64,000 nucleotides of DNA from Myroides albus (GCF_009711045.1 NZ_WMJX01000012.1:35967-99966), one strand, 5' to 3'. Shown: positions 50,249 through 60,181, numbered from the stretch's first letter. The notes: generated by a model not told the origin, from the sequence alone. Made by a program: numbers and translations.

Positions 50249-50824
50249 TTAAAATTCTTTCACTTCAACAACTTCTCCTACGCTTAATCCTTCCAAACGG
50301 TGATTGCCAATGCGAACTCTCACAAGTCTAAGTGTAGGAAAACCAACATTAGCCGTCATTTTTCTCACTTGTCTAAACTTTCCTTCGGTTAGTACGATGC
50401 GTACCCAGCTTGTAGGTCCATGTCTTTCATCTCTCACCCTTCTACCTTCACCTACCCAATCGGGTAAACACTCAAGTAGTTCAGCTTCACAAGGTTTTGT
50501 CATATACTTTTCCCCTTTCACTCCTATCTCAACCCCTGTTCGCAACAAAGCAACAGCTTCATCTGTTATCATACCATCAACTTGAGCATAATACTCTTTT
50601 TCGTACTTTGCCCCTCTAACTATTTCACTCATCATTCCATCGGTTGTCAGCAGAAGTAACCCCTCTGAGTTTTCATCTAAACGTCCAATAGCCATTGTTC
50701 CCTCAGGAAAATTATAAAGTTCCCCTAATTTGCGTTTATTGCGTTTCTTTTCATAGATGAACTGACTGATATAACCATGTGGTTTGTACAGTTTAAAATG
50801 CTTGTGATTCGATTGTTCTGACAT
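50249..50824 (-). CDS. rRNA large subunit pseudouridine synthase (RluE/RsuA family)
   Basis: A 191-residue pseudouridine synthase. Catalytic Asp lies in MAIGRLDENSEGLLLLTTDG (motif quoted across about 45-64), with KEYYAQVDG, LTEGKFRQVRKMTANVGFPT and LVRVRIGNHRLEGL closing the RsuA/RluE fold. No S4 domain at the N-terminus, as for RluE, which modifies U2457 of 23S rRNA in E. coli; that exact site is inference. Confidence 0.92.
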   Translation of the reverse strand: MSEQSNHKHFKLYKPHGYISQFIYEKKRNKRKLGELYNFPEGTMAIGRLDENSEGLLLLTTDGMMSEIVRGAKYEKEYYAQVDGMITDEAVALLRTGVEIGVKGEKYMTKPCEAELLECLPDWVGEGRRVRDERHGPTSWVRIVLTEGKFRQVRKMTANVGFPTLRLVRVRIGNHRLEGLSVGEVVEVKEF

Positions 50825-50904
50825 TCTTTCTCAATACCTTTTCTGGGTGCAAATGTAGCCATTAAGTCCTATCCTATTATTAGGATTCTATTATAATTTG
50901 AAGT

Positions 50905-51720
50905 TTATTCCTTAAAAGTGCGTTCGTAAAAAGAGCTAATGGCTTCAATATACCTTTGACCGTGATATTCATTTGACAATGCTTGGAAGCCTTGCAAGTG
51001 CCCACCTTTGAACAAGATAACCTCACTTTTTTCATTCAAATACTTAGCTCTATAACTATCCTCAGGTGAGGTCAAACCATCTCTGTCTCCCGCGAAGAAA
51101 AGAACAGGTAAAGACAACTTGCTTAGGGCCAACTCGTATTTAGAGGAGCTTTCAGGTAGAGTCAATTCTCGCTCTAAGTGTTTGTGTACCACTTCTACTA
51201 CTTTCTTTGGATTTCCAACAAATCCCTCAGCTATCAAATAATCATAAGGAAGTTGCGAATAAAGTTCTGTTGCATAAATAGTCCCCATAGATAAAGCCCA
51301 TACTCCTATTTTGGTATCAAAACGCGCTTTGGTATAATTTACAACAGCTTTTAAATCTAAAGTAAACTCGTCGTAGTACAATACATCTTTTTCAACAACA
51401 AAATCTTGACTCTCTCCAAATCCTCGGTAATCAAACATAACTACAGTATACCCTTGTCCGACTACTTCCAATACTTGTCTAACTAAATAGGACATATTGC
51501 CATTATCCCCATAAGCCAAAATCAAAGTGCGGTGCAAGTCACTTTCTTCTTTGGGAAAGATAATCCACGACTTCAATTTATAAGCATCCTCCGTAAGAAT
51601 TTCAACTGCTTCAAATTTATACTCCGAATTACCTGGGTGATCTACATACTCTTTTATGGGTTCCAATGCGTATACTGTACACGTAAGAAACAACAACAAA
51701 AATGACAGAAAGTTTCTCAT
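50905..51720 (-). CDS. Exported alpha/beta hydrolase
   Basis: About 271 residues from ATG 51720; the frame extends upstream by 31 codons but only this start places a clean signal peptide (MRNFLSFLLLFLTCTVYA) at the N-terminus. The fold shows LILAYGDNGNMSYLV, VMFDYRGFGES, the nucleophile elbow ALSMGT with S144, the acid in FAGDRDGLTSPED and the base in KGGHLQGF. The nucleophile motif GxSxG is ALSMG, so Ala replaces the first Gly. It probably works in the periplasm; substrate unknown. Confidence 0.85.
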   Translation of the reverse strand: MRNFLSFLLLFLTCTVYALEPIKEYVDHPGNSEYKFEAVEILTEDAYKLKSWIIFPKEESDLHRTLILAYGDNGNMSYLVRQVLEVVGQGYTVVMFDYRGFGESQDFVVEKDVLYYDEFTLDLKAVVNYTKARFDTKIGVWALSMGTIYATELYSQLPYDYLIAEGFVGNPKKVVEVVHKHLERELTLPESSSKYELALSKLSLPVLFFAGDRDGLTSPEDSYRAKYLNEKSEVILFKGGHLQGFQALSNEYHGQRYIEAISSFYERTFKE

Positions 51721-51873
51721 AGTAAAATATCTTTTCTTACTCAAAGATAGGAATAAAGAAAAGACACAAATAATGATTTTCCAAAATTGCGATGTCTCAG
51801 CATTGTAAATCACTATAAACCCCCTCTTTGATTACCGACAATAATACAGGTCTAAATAAGAAATCCTTAAATA

Positions 51874-51906
51874 TTTGAACTTCTAAATAATTAATTCTTA
51901 TTTTTG
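51874..51906 (+). promoter_or_regulatory. Promoter of pepT
   Basis: TTTG at 51874-51877, 21 bp spacer, TATTTTTG at 51899-51906, matching the Bacteroidota promoter; the ATG follows 22 bp later. Confidence 0.6.
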
Positions 51907-51928
51907 TTTACTATAAAAATAACACATT

Positions 51929-53173
51929 ATGCAACATATCATTGATCGTTTTATCAGTTATGTAACTGTTGACACTGAATCTGATGCTTCTTCAAACACA
52001 TGTCCAAGTACTGAAAAACAATGGGACTTAGCAAATAAATTAGTAGAGGAGCTTAAACAAATAGGATTAGAAGATGTTACTATAGATGAAAATGCTTACA
52101 TCATGGCAACATTACCAAGTAACGTAGATCACGAAGTACCTACAATCGGTTTCATCGCTCACTTTGATACATCTCCTGATTTTTCTGGTGCTAATGTTAA
52201 ACCACAAATCGTTGAAAACTATGATGGTGGTGATATCGTTTTAAACAAAGAACAAAATATCATATTATCTCCGTCTTACTTTAAAGACTTGTTACAATAC
52301 AAAGGTCAAACCTTAATTACTACTGACGGTACAACATTATTAGGTGCTGATGATAAAGCTGGTATTACTGAGATTGTATCAGCAATGGAGTATCTAATCC
52401 AACATCCGGAAATCAAACACGGTAAAATCCGCATTGGATTTACACCTGACGAGGAAATTGGTAGAGGAGCACACTTGTTTGACGTTAAGAAATTTGGCGC
52501 TGAATGGGCTTATACAATGGACGGAAGTCAAATTGGAGAGTTAGAATTTGAAAACTTTAATGCGGGATATGCTAAATTGACTTTCTCAGGAAAAAGCGTA
52601 CACCCAGGCTATGCTAAAGGTAAGATGATCAACTCTGTCTTGCTTGCAAACAAGTTTATCAAAAAATTGCCAAAAGACGAAGTACCTGAAAGAACAACAG
52701 GATATGAAGGTTTCTTCCACGTACACCACGTTACAGGTACTATTGAAGAGTCTGTAGTTGAGTTAATTATACGCGATCACAACTTGAAAAAGTATGAAAA
52801 GCGCAAAAAGCAAATTGCTAAACTTGCAGATAAAATCAACAAAAAATACAACAAGAAATTTGGTGGCCCAATTGTGAATTGTGAAATTGGAGATCAGTAT
52901 TTCAATATGAGAGAAAAAGTTGAGCCTGTGATGCATATCGTAGATATCGCTGAAGAAGCTATGAAAGCCCTTGACATTAAACCTTTGATTAAAGCTATTA
53001 GAGGTGGTACAGATGGAGCACAATTGTCTTATATGGGATTGCCATGTCCAAACATTTTTGCTGGAGGACACAACTTCCACGGAAAATACGAGTACGTACC
53101 AGTAGAAAGCATTGTAAAAGCTACTCAAGTAATTGTAAAAATTGCTGAACTTACTGCTGCTAAAAAACAATAA
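51929..53173 (+). CDS. pepT: Peptidase T (tripeptide aminopeptidase)
   Basis: A 414-residue M20B zinc aminopeptidase that removes the N-terminal residue from tripeptides in the cytosol. The zinc-site motifs are [29 protein letters not shown] (bridging Asp), [15 protein letters not shown] (catalytic and ligand Glu), the dimer domain around [14 protein letters not shown], and [17 protein letters not shown] near the C-terminus. Length is as usual. Monocistronic, with its own promoter and terminator. Confidence 0.96.
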   Translation: MQHIIDRFISYVTVDTESDASSNTCPSTEKQWDLANKLVEELKQIGLEDVTIDENAYIMATLPSNVDHEVPTIGFIAHFDTSPDFSGANVKPQIVENYDGGDIVLNKEQNIILSPSYFKDLLQYKGQTLITTDGTTLLGADDKAGITEIVSAMEYLIQHPEIKHGKIRIGFTPDEEIGRGAHLFDVKKFGAEWAYTMDGSQIGELEFENFNAGYAKLTFSGKSVHPGYAKGKMINSVLLANKFIKKLPKDEVPERTTGYEGFFHVHHVTGTIEESVVELIIRDHNLKKYEKRKKQIAKLADKINKKYNKKFGGPIVNCEIGDQYFNMREKVEPVMHIVDIAEEAMKALDIKPLIKAIRGGTDGAQLSYMGLPCPNIFAGGHNFHGKYEYVPVESIVKATQVIVKIAELTAAKKQ

Positions 53174-53197
53174 GGATATTCTTATTCTCATATAACT

Positions 53198-53230
53198 AAA
53201 AAGAGGTCTATGTATAGGCCTCTTTTTTTT
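53198..53230 (+). terminator. Intrinsic terminator after pepT
   Basis: Arms AAGAGGTCTA and TAGGCCTCTT (one G-T pair) with a TGTA loop and a T run. Confidence 0.85.
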
Positions 53231-53273
53231 ATATCTGCCAAATCATTCCTTAATTTTTTAATAAAAATACTTT

Positions 53274-53286
53274 GTCATAATATGAC
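53274..53286. promoter_or_regulatory. 6-1-6 inverted repeat upstream of the TonB receptor gene
   Basis: GTCATA-A-TATGAC, 123 bp before the start codon of the TonB-dependent receptor. A spacing of 6-1-6 suits dimeric metal regulators, but the sequence is not a classical Fur box. Confidence 0.35.
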
Positions 53287-53408
53287 TATATTTTGATAAT
53301 ACAATAATTTTACACTAACATTACTTAGAACAAATAAAAATAATTCATGTTTTATTAGGTTAGAATTAATATCCATTATAATTTTGTTATTTATTCTAAT
53401 TAAAAATA

Positions 53409-55769
53409 ATGAAAACGTATTGGACAATTACCTTCGCAGTTATAAGTGTACTCTTTCACTTAAACTTACATGCTCAGACTGCTGTTGGAAGTATTAAAGG
53501 AGTAGTTTTAGACGAAAACTCACTTCCAGCTATTGGAGCAACCGTAATGATTGACAAAACAACAACTGGTACAGCTACAAATGAGCAAGGAGAGTTCGTT
53601 TTACAAAGTAACTTAGGTTCCACGACCATTACAGTAAACTATATCGGATATAAACCATATTCGAAAACGATTGCTGTAAAAGAAGGAACACAGTCCTTGA
53701 GAATAAAATTAGAACAAGACTTAGCTGTTCTGAATGATGTTGTGATTACTGCTAAATCGAAAGTCACTTCTCTTAAAGAAGAAGCTTTTACTGTTAATGC
53801 TATTGACATGAAACAGTTGGCAAACAGCACAATGGATCTGAATCAAATCTTAAACAAAACATCGGGAATCAAAATACGCCAACAAGGAGGAGTGGGATCG
53901 GATTACAATTTCTCTATTAATGGTATGTCAGGTAAAGCTGTTAAATTCTTTATCGATGGGGTGCCTTTAGAAATGTTAGGTAAAGGAGTAGATATGAATA
54001 GCCTACCTATCAACATGGCACAACGCGTAGAAATATTTAAAGGAGTCGTACCAGTGCACTTAAGTACCGACGCTATGGGAGGTGCTGTAAATATTATATC
54101 AAATGGAACGAGTAAAGACTACTTAGACGCAAGCTATACAATAGGCTCTTTTAATACACATAAGGTTAATCTTAATGGACAATTAAAAGATCAGAAAACA
54201 GGTTTAATCATGCGCGTAAATACCTTCTTAAATAAATCAGATAACGATTATAAAATGAAGGACATGAAAATCTGGAACACCAATACAAATGCTTTTGAAT
54301 TAAAAGATGTAAAGCGCTTTAATGATGAGTATCAATCGCTATTTGTTATGGGAGAGTTTGGTATTGAAGACAAATCATGGGCTGATCAATTGTTCGTAGG
54401 AGTTTCTCATTCCCTTTTTGACAAAAACATACAAACAGGAGCAGATCAAGAAGTTGTATATGGAAAACTAAAACAAGATGGAGATGCCAATAACTATTTT
54501 GTAAAGTATAAGAAAGCTAATCTACTCAATGATAAATTGGATATTAACTTTTATACTGGTTACTCTAAAAGCTTAGAAACTTCAACAGATACAGTTCTAA
54601 GAAAATACAGTTGGGATGGTAGTTATGTACCTTCAGCTACAAGTGAATTAGGAGGTTATCAAATAAACAAAAAACACGAAGATAGATTATACTCACAACT
54701 TACCACTACTTATAGAATAGCTGAAAATCATAAATTCACAGCAAATTACACCTTTGATTACTTAAAAAACACATCGTATAATACTCTTGTAAATAAGAAA
54801 TCTGATATAACACCATCCAAGATGACCAAGCAAATACTGTCTTTAGCCTATCAACAAGACTTTTTTGATAAAAGATGGTCCAACATTTTTTTCGCTAAAT
54901 ACTACAAAGTAGATTTAGAAAAATTAGTTTTTAATAGAGAAACGCGTTTGGATGAGAAAGTAAAAGAACCATATGATAATTGGGGGTACGGTATTGCCTC
55001 TACCTTTAAAATAACAGATAAACTTGGAGTTAAAGCTTCGTATGAACACTCTTATCGCTTAGTTGAACCTGATGAAATATTTGGTGACGGCGTATCTGTA
55101 ACGGCTAATATGGAACTTAAACCAGAAACAAGTAATAACTATAACCTTGGTTTCTATTACTCAAATAATTTTGCTGACCATTTTGTAAGAGCTGAAGTAG
55201 CTGGATATATAAGAGATACAAAGGATTTTATCTATACTGTACAAAACTTACACAACAGTACATTTAAATACGAAAACCTGACTAACATCCTAACTAAAGG
55301 AATCGAAGGGGAAGTTAACTATCAATACAAGGACTTAATCAGAGTCATGATGAACATCACGTATAACTATGCGTATAACAATACTAAATATGCGAATAAT
55401 AGCAATGACGTGGTTTCTGCAACATACAAAAAAGAGGTACCAAACCAACCTTGGCTATTTGGAAACGTTGATGTTAGTATTGGACAAAACAATATCATCC
55501 AAGAAGGCAGTCGCTTAGAATTTCATTATGGCTTACAAATGACTGAATGGTACTATAAAAACTGGCAGTCTTACGGTAACAAAAGAAATATTCCGACCAT
55601 ACCAAGACAAACTTTACACAATGTTGGAGTTAGCTACTCCATGCAAAATGGCAAGTATAACTTTGCTCTTGATTGCACAAACATAGGAGATGCCCTTGCA
55701 TACGATAACTTTAAGTTACAAAAACAAGGCCGCGCTTTTTATTTCAAGTTTAGATACGCATTAAAATAA
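53409..55769 (+). CDS. TonB-dependent outer-membrane receptor
   Basis: A 786-residue receptor. Signal peptide (VISVLFHLNLHAQ), then a carboxypeptidase-like regulatory domain at 26-110 (GSIKGVVLDENSLPAIGATV), the plug domain (LNQILNKTSGIKIRQQGGVG and RVEIFKGVVPVHLSTDAMGG, a diagnostic plug motif), and a 22-strand barrel ending in aromatic residue pattern FYFKFRYALK. The plug pattern and the DUF4374 lipoprotein gene 9 bp behind suggest ferric-siderophore uptake. TonB box not clear. It lacks a SusD partner, so it is not a glycan system. Confidence 0.92.
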   Translation: MKTYWTITFAVISVLFHLNLHAQTAVGSIKGVVLDENSLPAIGATVMIDKTTTGTATNEQGEFVLQSNLGSTTITVNYIGYKPYSKTIAVKEGTQSLRIKLEQDLAVLNDVVITAKSKVTSLKEEAFTVNAIDMKQLANSTMDLNQILNKTSGIKIRQQGGVGSDYNFSINGMSGKAVKFFIDGVPLEMLGKGVDMNSLPINMAQRVEIFKGVVPVHLSTDAMGGAVNIISNGTSKDYLDASYTIGSFNTHKVNLNGQLKDQKTGLIMRVNTFLNKSDNDYKMKDMKIWNTNTNAFELKDVKRFNDEYQSLFVMGEFGIEDKSWADQLFVGVSHSLFDKNIQTGADQEVVYGKLKQDGDANNYFVKYKKANLLNDKLDINFYTGYSKSLETSTDTVLRKYSWDGSYVPSATSELGGYQINKKHEDRLYSQLTTTYRIAENHKFTANYTFDYLKNTSYNTLVNKKSDITPSKMTKQILSLAYQQDFFDKRWSNIFFAKYYKVDLEKLVFNRETRLDEKVKEPYDNWGYGIASTFKITDKLGVKASYEHSYRLVEPDEIFGDGVSVTANMELKPETSNNYNLGFYYSNNFADHFVRAEVAGYIRDTKDFIYTVQNLHNSTFKYENLTNILTKGIEGEVNYQYKDLIRVMMNITYNYAYNNTKYANNSNDVVSATYKKEVPNQPWLFGNVDVSIGQNNIIQEGSRLEFHYGLQMTEWYYKNWQSYGNKRNIPTIPRQTLHNVGVSYSMQNGKYNFALDCTNIGDALAYDNFKLQKQGRAFYFKFRYALK

Positions 55770-55778
55770 AAGAATAAA

Positions 55779-56981
55779 ATGAAATTAAATATATACAAAA
55801 GCATATCGTTACTATGCCTATTCTTCGTTTTGGGAAGTTGCAGTAAAGAACCAAGCAGCGCAGGAGGATATCAAGGAGAAGAAGATTACAACTACTTTTT
55901 GTTATCTGCCCTGGGAAGCTGGCCTAATACAGTTCACTATATGACAGCTACCAATGACCTCACACAAGGCCAAATGGATTTGAAAAAAGAAGGTGATGAA
56001 ATTAACACTAAAGGTACCTATTCCTATATCGTAAAGAATGGATATATCTATAACTATAAAAACGATCAAGGTATCCTAAAGAAATTCAAATATACCAATG
56101 ACCGATTAGTGACCATTAAAGAAATACCATATACCTACATATCAGAAATCTCAAGCTTTGTTTGGATAGATAGCAAAACACTTCTAATTGCTGGTACAAC
56201 AGGAAATGCTGGTGAAATAAGATATACTATTATCAATGCAGAAGACCTTTCTATCATTAAACAAGATGCTTTTAAAGGCCTAACACCTTTTCCTGATGAA
56301 TACAATCACTATATGGTCGGTGCAATTACTTATTTCGACAACACATTATATATGCAATATGGTTTTCGAGATGACAAATGGTTAATTCCCGATTACTATA
56401 ATTTTGCTACTATTGATTACAGCGATTTTACAGTTAAAGATACAAGAGTAGATAATCGAAGTACAGGGGTGTCAAATGCTTCACCTTACTTCCACACGAC
56501 ATTTACAACAGAAAACAATCAATTTTATTATCCGTGTTTTCCAAGGGTACAAAGTGATGATGAAGACATATACTTGTTTAGAGTAAATCAAGGAGAAACC
56601 TCTTACGATGCAGACTACTCCTTTAACTTAACTAAACTGGTAAAAGGCAAAAAGGTAGAAACCATATTACAATACTTAGGAAACAATAAGATGATGGTAC
56701 TTTACCGCGACAAAGAACTTGGTAATAGTTATAACGGAAGATACATTTTAGCCGATTTAGAAACGCAGCAAATCGTCAGAGAATTTAAAGAACTTCCAAG
56801 TGATGAACCTTATGAATGGGGAACTTTTGTTCAGAATGACAAATTATACTTCGCTATTAATTCGAAGGACAATAACAATTATGTTTGGATCTACGACAGT
56901 AAAACAGATAAAGTTACACAAGGAATGTCAATTCCAACAAATATCTCAGGATATGCAAGATTTGACAAATTCTATGATTAA
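55779..56981 (+). CDS. DUF4374-family surface lipoprotein, partner of the TonB receptor
   Basis: A 400-residue lipoprotein (signal ending FVLGSC, cysteine at 22). The mature protein looks like a beta-propeller (repeated strands such as KNGYIYNYKNDQGILKKF and FVWIDSKTLLIAGTTGNAG) of the DUF4374 family. In Bacteroides the XusB protein of the xenosiderophore system XusABC is, as I recall, a member of this kind and binds ferric enterobactin next to receptor XusA. That role is inferred here from the gene pair. Ends at a strong terminator. Confidence 0.85.
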   Translation: MKLNIYKSISLLCLFFVLGSCSKEPSSAGGYQGEEDYNYFLLSALGSWPNTVHYMTATNDLTQGQMDLKKEGDEINTKGTYSYIVKNGYIYNYKNDQGILKKFKYTNDRLVTIKEIPYTYISEISSFVWIDSKTLLIAGTTGNAGEIRYTIINAEDLSIIKQDAFKGLTPFPDEYNHYMVGAITYFDNTLYMQYGFRDDKWLIPDYYNFATIDYSDFTVKDTRVDNRSTGVSNASPYFHTTFTTENNQFYYPCFPRVQSDDEDIYLFRVNQGETSYDADYSFNLTKLVKGKKVETILQYLGNNKMMVLYRDKELGNSYNGRYILADLETQQIVREFKELPSDEPYEWGTFVQNDKLYFAINSKDNNNYVWIYDSKTDKVTQGMSIPTNISGYARFDKFYD

Positions 56982-56997
56982 CGTATTTATATGGTAT

Positions 56998-57029
56998 AAA
57001 AAAGCTTTCTAAATAGAAAGCTTTTTTTA
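56998..57029. terminator. Bidirectional terminator between the DUF4374 and telA genes
   Basis: Arms AAAGCTTTCT and AGAAAGCTTT with an AAAT loop, flanked by A and T runs. Confidence 0.9.
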
Positions 57030-57052
57030 TTGTATGACGTTATCTATAACGT

Positions 57053-58147
57053 TTACTTTTTATTCGTGTCTACATTATTGTTTAATAAACGTTGTTTTAA
57101 CTGATGTTCAGCATCTTTTAACTCCACTTCTACAGCTTTACGTTTTTCACGTCCCTCTGTTTGAATACGTACAATTTCGTCAATAGTACTAAGGATATCA
57201 GAGTTAACTTTGCGTATCGTTTCAATATCCACAATACCTCTTTCAGTTTCTTGTGCCACTTTTACTGTTGCATCACGTAGCATTTCACTGTTGCGAGTTA
57301 GCAATTGATTAGTTGCATCATTAACGGCTTGTTGTGCACTTAATGCTTGCTGAGAACGAGCAATCCCCAATGTAAGAACCATCTGGTTTTTCCAAAGTGG
57401 CAAAGTATTTACAATACTGGATTGTAGTTTCTCCATCAACATTAAACTATTATTCTGCACCATTCTTATCTGAGGGGAAGATTGAAGTATAACCATACGC
57501 GTCAGTTTCAAATCATGTACTTTTCTTTCAAAGCGCACAACTTGTTGCTCCATATCTTTATAAGCTTGAATCTTTGAGGGATCATTGTCTGACTCAGCCT
57601 CTTGTTTCATTTGTGGTAAAACTTGATCGTGTAATTCTACCAACTTCTGATCACCTGCTTCAATATACAAAGACAACTCCTTGAAGTACTTCTTATTCTC
57701 ATCAAATAACTTATCAAACATTGCGACATCCTTCATCATGTTCTTATAATGACGTTCAAGTTGAAGTTCAATCGCATTAATATTTGTTTCAACCTTACTA
57801 TACTGTGCTTGTAGTCTACCTATTTTCTTTTTGATTGAGTCAAAAAAAGGAATTAAGCTTTTCTTTTCAGCTATGCCCTCAAAAGATTTAATCTCTTGAC
57901 GCAATCCAACAAGTACATTGGAAGTTTCTCCCAAATCTTTTGTCTGTACCTGTTTAAGTATCTCTGTTGCAAAAGCACTTGACTTTAATTGGCTCCCTGC
58001 ACCGTATTGAATTACTTGAGTAGTGTTAGCTAAATTGATACTGTTCTTATAAGATTCAATTTGTCGCTGTTCTTGCTCCGTGAATTCCACATTGATTTCT
58101 GGAGCTAACTCTCTTTCTTGTCTTAATTGTTGAATATCTTTTTCCAT
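57053..58147 (-). CDS. Toxic-anion-resistance (TelA family) protein
   Basis: A 364-residue, almost all-helical soluble protein of the TelA/KlaA family (PF05816), first linked to tellurite resistance. Marks: VLVGLRQEIKSFEG, then LQLERHYKNMMKDVAMFDKL (typical KDxxxLDxL-like segment), LPLWKNQMVLTLGIARSQQAL and TVKVAQETERGIVDIETI near the C-terminus. It is preceded by two paralogous membrane proteins on the same strand, 8 bp apart from the nearer. In Firmicutes telA is coupled to xpaC; the pair here seems to occupy the same place. Actual function is unclear; membrane stress is often proposed. Confidence 0.9.
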   Translation of the reverse strand: MEKDIQQLRQERELAPEINVEFTEQEQRQIESYKNSINLANTTQVIQYGAGSQLKSSAFATEILKQVQTKDLGETSNVLVGLRQEIKSFEGIAEKKSLIPFFDSIKKKIGRLQAQYSKVETNINAIELQLERHYKNMMKDVAMFDKLFDENKKYFKELSLYIEAGDQKLVELHDQVLPQMKQEAESDNDPSKIQAYKDMEQQVVRFERKVHDLKLTRMVILQSSPQIRMVQNNSLMLMEKLQSSIVNTLPLWKNQMVLTLGIARSQQALSAQQAVNDATNQLLTRNSEMLRDATVKVAQETERGIVDIETIRKVNSDILSTIDEIVRIQTEGREKRKAVEVELKDAEHQLKQRLLNNNVDTNKK

Positions 58148-58155
58148 ATTTCTTT

Positions 58156-58917
58156 TTATAATAAACCTCGTGTTTTCATATCTTCTAAATAAGCTGATGA
58201 TTCAGCTTCAATGGACATATTCTGAAATTTCATCTTACCTGTCAACTCATTTTCAAATGCTTGAGAAGCCTGTCCTATTGTAAATCTCAATTTTTCTTCT
58301 GCCTCCTTAATAACGTCATTCTCTATTTTTGACAACTCAATCTGATAATACTGTTGCAGAATATTCTCAATAGAATATGCATGTCTCTCTAAAAACAGTT
58401 CACTAACAAACTGGTCATTTTGACTTGTTATCTTCTTAACTAATAGAATCATCTTTGCAATATACCCTCTTACTTCAGCATTCTTTACTACAGTTTGCCA
58501 CTTAGTTAAGCTATCAATAAAGGTACTTACTGATAAAATTTCAGATATATTCTTTCTTCGTATAAAATCCTTATAATCGTATTTCTTAGACCATTCTAAA
58601 TTAATAATATACCTCAAGTGCAAACGTTGTAAAAACACTCTTAAATACATTGAAACAACTACTGCACCTCCCAAGAAAACGCAAAAGGATAATAATTTAA
58701 AGAAAGTTGTATTACCTATAAAAAAGTAAAAAAAGTAAACTCCTGTATACAAAGCCATCCAGAGAAAGCTTCCGTATAATAAACTTCTAATTTTACCAAC
58801 AATTCCCATATATAGCATTCCCAATGGAGGAAAAACAAATGGAAAAAACAGAGATAGTATAGCCAACCAACTATGCTTTATCTCCCAACTATTCTCTTTC
58901 TTAGTAAACCATCCCAT
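58156..58917 (-). CDS. Membrane protein of the telA operon, paralogue B
   Basis: A 253-residue protein starting MGWFTKKENSWEIKHSW. Three hydrophobic segments at about 16-38, 46-68 and 73-93 are followed by a long cytosolic helical region. It is a clear paralogue of the gene upstream: both share the MGWFTK start with SWE following, LQRLxLRxYIxLEWxKxYxYxxxI-type pattern after the last membrane segment, RHxxxIExxLQQYxxL near 185-200, and the FExEL and A(Y/V)xxxxKxRG(L/I)L ends. I recognise no domain, but place next to telA recalls XpaC. Start codon overlaps the previous stop (TAATG). Confidence 0.8.
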   Translation of the reverse strand: MGWFTKKENSWEIKHSWLAILSLFFPFVFPPLGMLYMGIVGKIRSLLYGSFLWMALYTGVYFFYFFIGNTTFFKLLSFCVFLGGAVVVSMYLRVFLQRLHLRYIINLEWSKKYDYKDFIRRKNISEILSVSTFIDSLTKWQTVVKNAEVRGYIAKMILLVKKITSQNDQFVSELFLERHAYSIENILQQYYQIELSKIENDVIKEAEEKLRFTIGQASQAFENELTGKMKFQNMSIEAESSAYLEDMKTRGLL

Positions 58918-59711
58918 TATAAAATCCCCCTTCCTTTCAAAACAGATATATACACAGAAGCTTCTCCATCGACTTGAAGTGCTTCCGTTTCAATCATATT
59001 AGACAATTCATTTTCAAATACTACTTTAGACTGTGCAATAACATGTTCTAAATTCTCTTTTGTGCTAATCACTGATGCATTTGCGATATAAGTTTGATCC
59101 AACTCAACATATTGCTGTAAAACATTTTCAATTGTACTGCCATGACGCACGAAAAACAAATCAGCTCTACTTTCATCCTTTGCAATGATGATTTCTGTCA
59201 AGCGTATTAATTCGCTTACATTCTCAACCACTTTAGCATTGCTAATTTGATCTCTCCAGAAAGTAAGTTTAGCAATAAAACGATCTTTGGGTGATATATC
59301 TTCCTGTACTTGATTAAACTGACTAATTACAGCGTCGTAGTTGTAATCTTTATTCTTCTCTAATGTAATATAATTCTGTAGATCTAATCGTTGTAGATAC
59401 TCTCCTAAATCTAAAGACATATAAACTACATAAATATAAAAGCTTAAAAAATTAACTGCTAAAACATAAGTTGAACTTACATCAGCTACCAAAAAGAAAA
59501 GGGCTAATATTAAAAACAACAGATAAACAAGGGCAATCATACAAGATTTCCAAAACCATCTGTTAACATTGACTATATTGCCAAAAATAGCAATAGCAAT
59601 AGGTGTTAAGACACCGAAACTGATAAAACTAACTGATCCGACTACGCCTAATAAAAGTACAGTATTTTTAACTTCCCAACTTTTACTTCTTTTAGTAAAC
59701 CAACCCATCAA
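58917..59711 (-). CDS. Membrane protein of the telA operon, paralogue A
   Basis: A 264-residue protein starting MMGWFTKRSKSWEVKN. Three membrane segments (about 17-41, 45-72, 75-95) then a cytosolic helical domain with RHGSTIENVLQQYVEL and the C-terminal EASVYISVLKGRGIL. It is paralogous to the next gene and first in the operon with telA. The two genes overlap by one base, so subunits are likely made in equal amounts and may form a heteromeric membrane complex. Function unknown. Confidence 0.8.
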   Translation of the reverse strand: MMGWFTKRSKSWEVKNTVLLLGVVGSVSFISFGVLTPIAIAIFGNIVNVNRWFWKSCMIALVYLLFLILALFFLVADVSSTYVLAVNFLSFYIYVVYMSLDLGEYLQRLDLQNYITLEKNKDYNYDAVISQFNQVQEDISPKDRFIAKLTFWRDQISNAKVVENVSELIRLTEIIIAKDESRADLFFVRHGSTIENVLQQYVELDQTYIANASVISTKENLEHVIAQSKVVFENELSNMIETEALQVDGEASVYISVLKGRGIL

Positions 59712-59847
59712 ATTAAAAAGATTAAATTTCTTTTAAAGATATTAAAAACAATACAAGATTAGATTTAATTTTCGGTATTTATTAACAAATTATATCTTAT
59801 TTCAAGCCTTCATACTTCAATTGACCAACATTAATAGCAAGATCAAT

Positions 59848-60066
59848 TCAAAATGACATAGTTTTAACACCATTAATCTCAAGAACCTCCTGTTTATAAC
59901 CTTTAATCACAACAACTAATGTATCTGCTAAATGCTGCTTTAACTTCAGAACCTTGTCATTATTAATTTTGATAAGTTCCAATTCGTGATACTGACGCAA
60001 TCTTGTACTATAAACTATGACAAAAGATTACCAGGCTTTCCAAGCAGCACTCCTATCCACATAACT
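59848..60066 (-). pseudogene. Possible remnant of a protein gene, two frames
   Basis: On the minus strand a frame without start codon (59848-60027) reads in part STRLRQYHELELIKINNDK and ends after VLEINGVKTMSF; it is hydrophilic and protein-like for about 60 residues. Just upstream, in another frame, an ATG near 60066 gives MWIGVLLGKPGNLLS before a stop. A single frameshift would join them. I do not recognise the parent protein; it could also be chance. Confidence 0.3.
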
Positions 60067-60150
60067 TCCCAGTTAGACAAAGAGCTTAGAAAAGTAATAA
60101 GTACTTAACTTGGTACTCTTTTACAACTTTAGCTTAATAATTTAAAAACA

Positions 60151-60181
60151 AAAAAGCCCTAACATTAAAATGTTAGGGCTT
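60151..60181 (-). terminator. Intrinsic terminator after rpsA
   Basis: Arms AAGCCCTAACATT and AATGTTAGGGCTT; T run on the minus strand, 20 bp after the rpsA stop. Confidence 0.9.
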
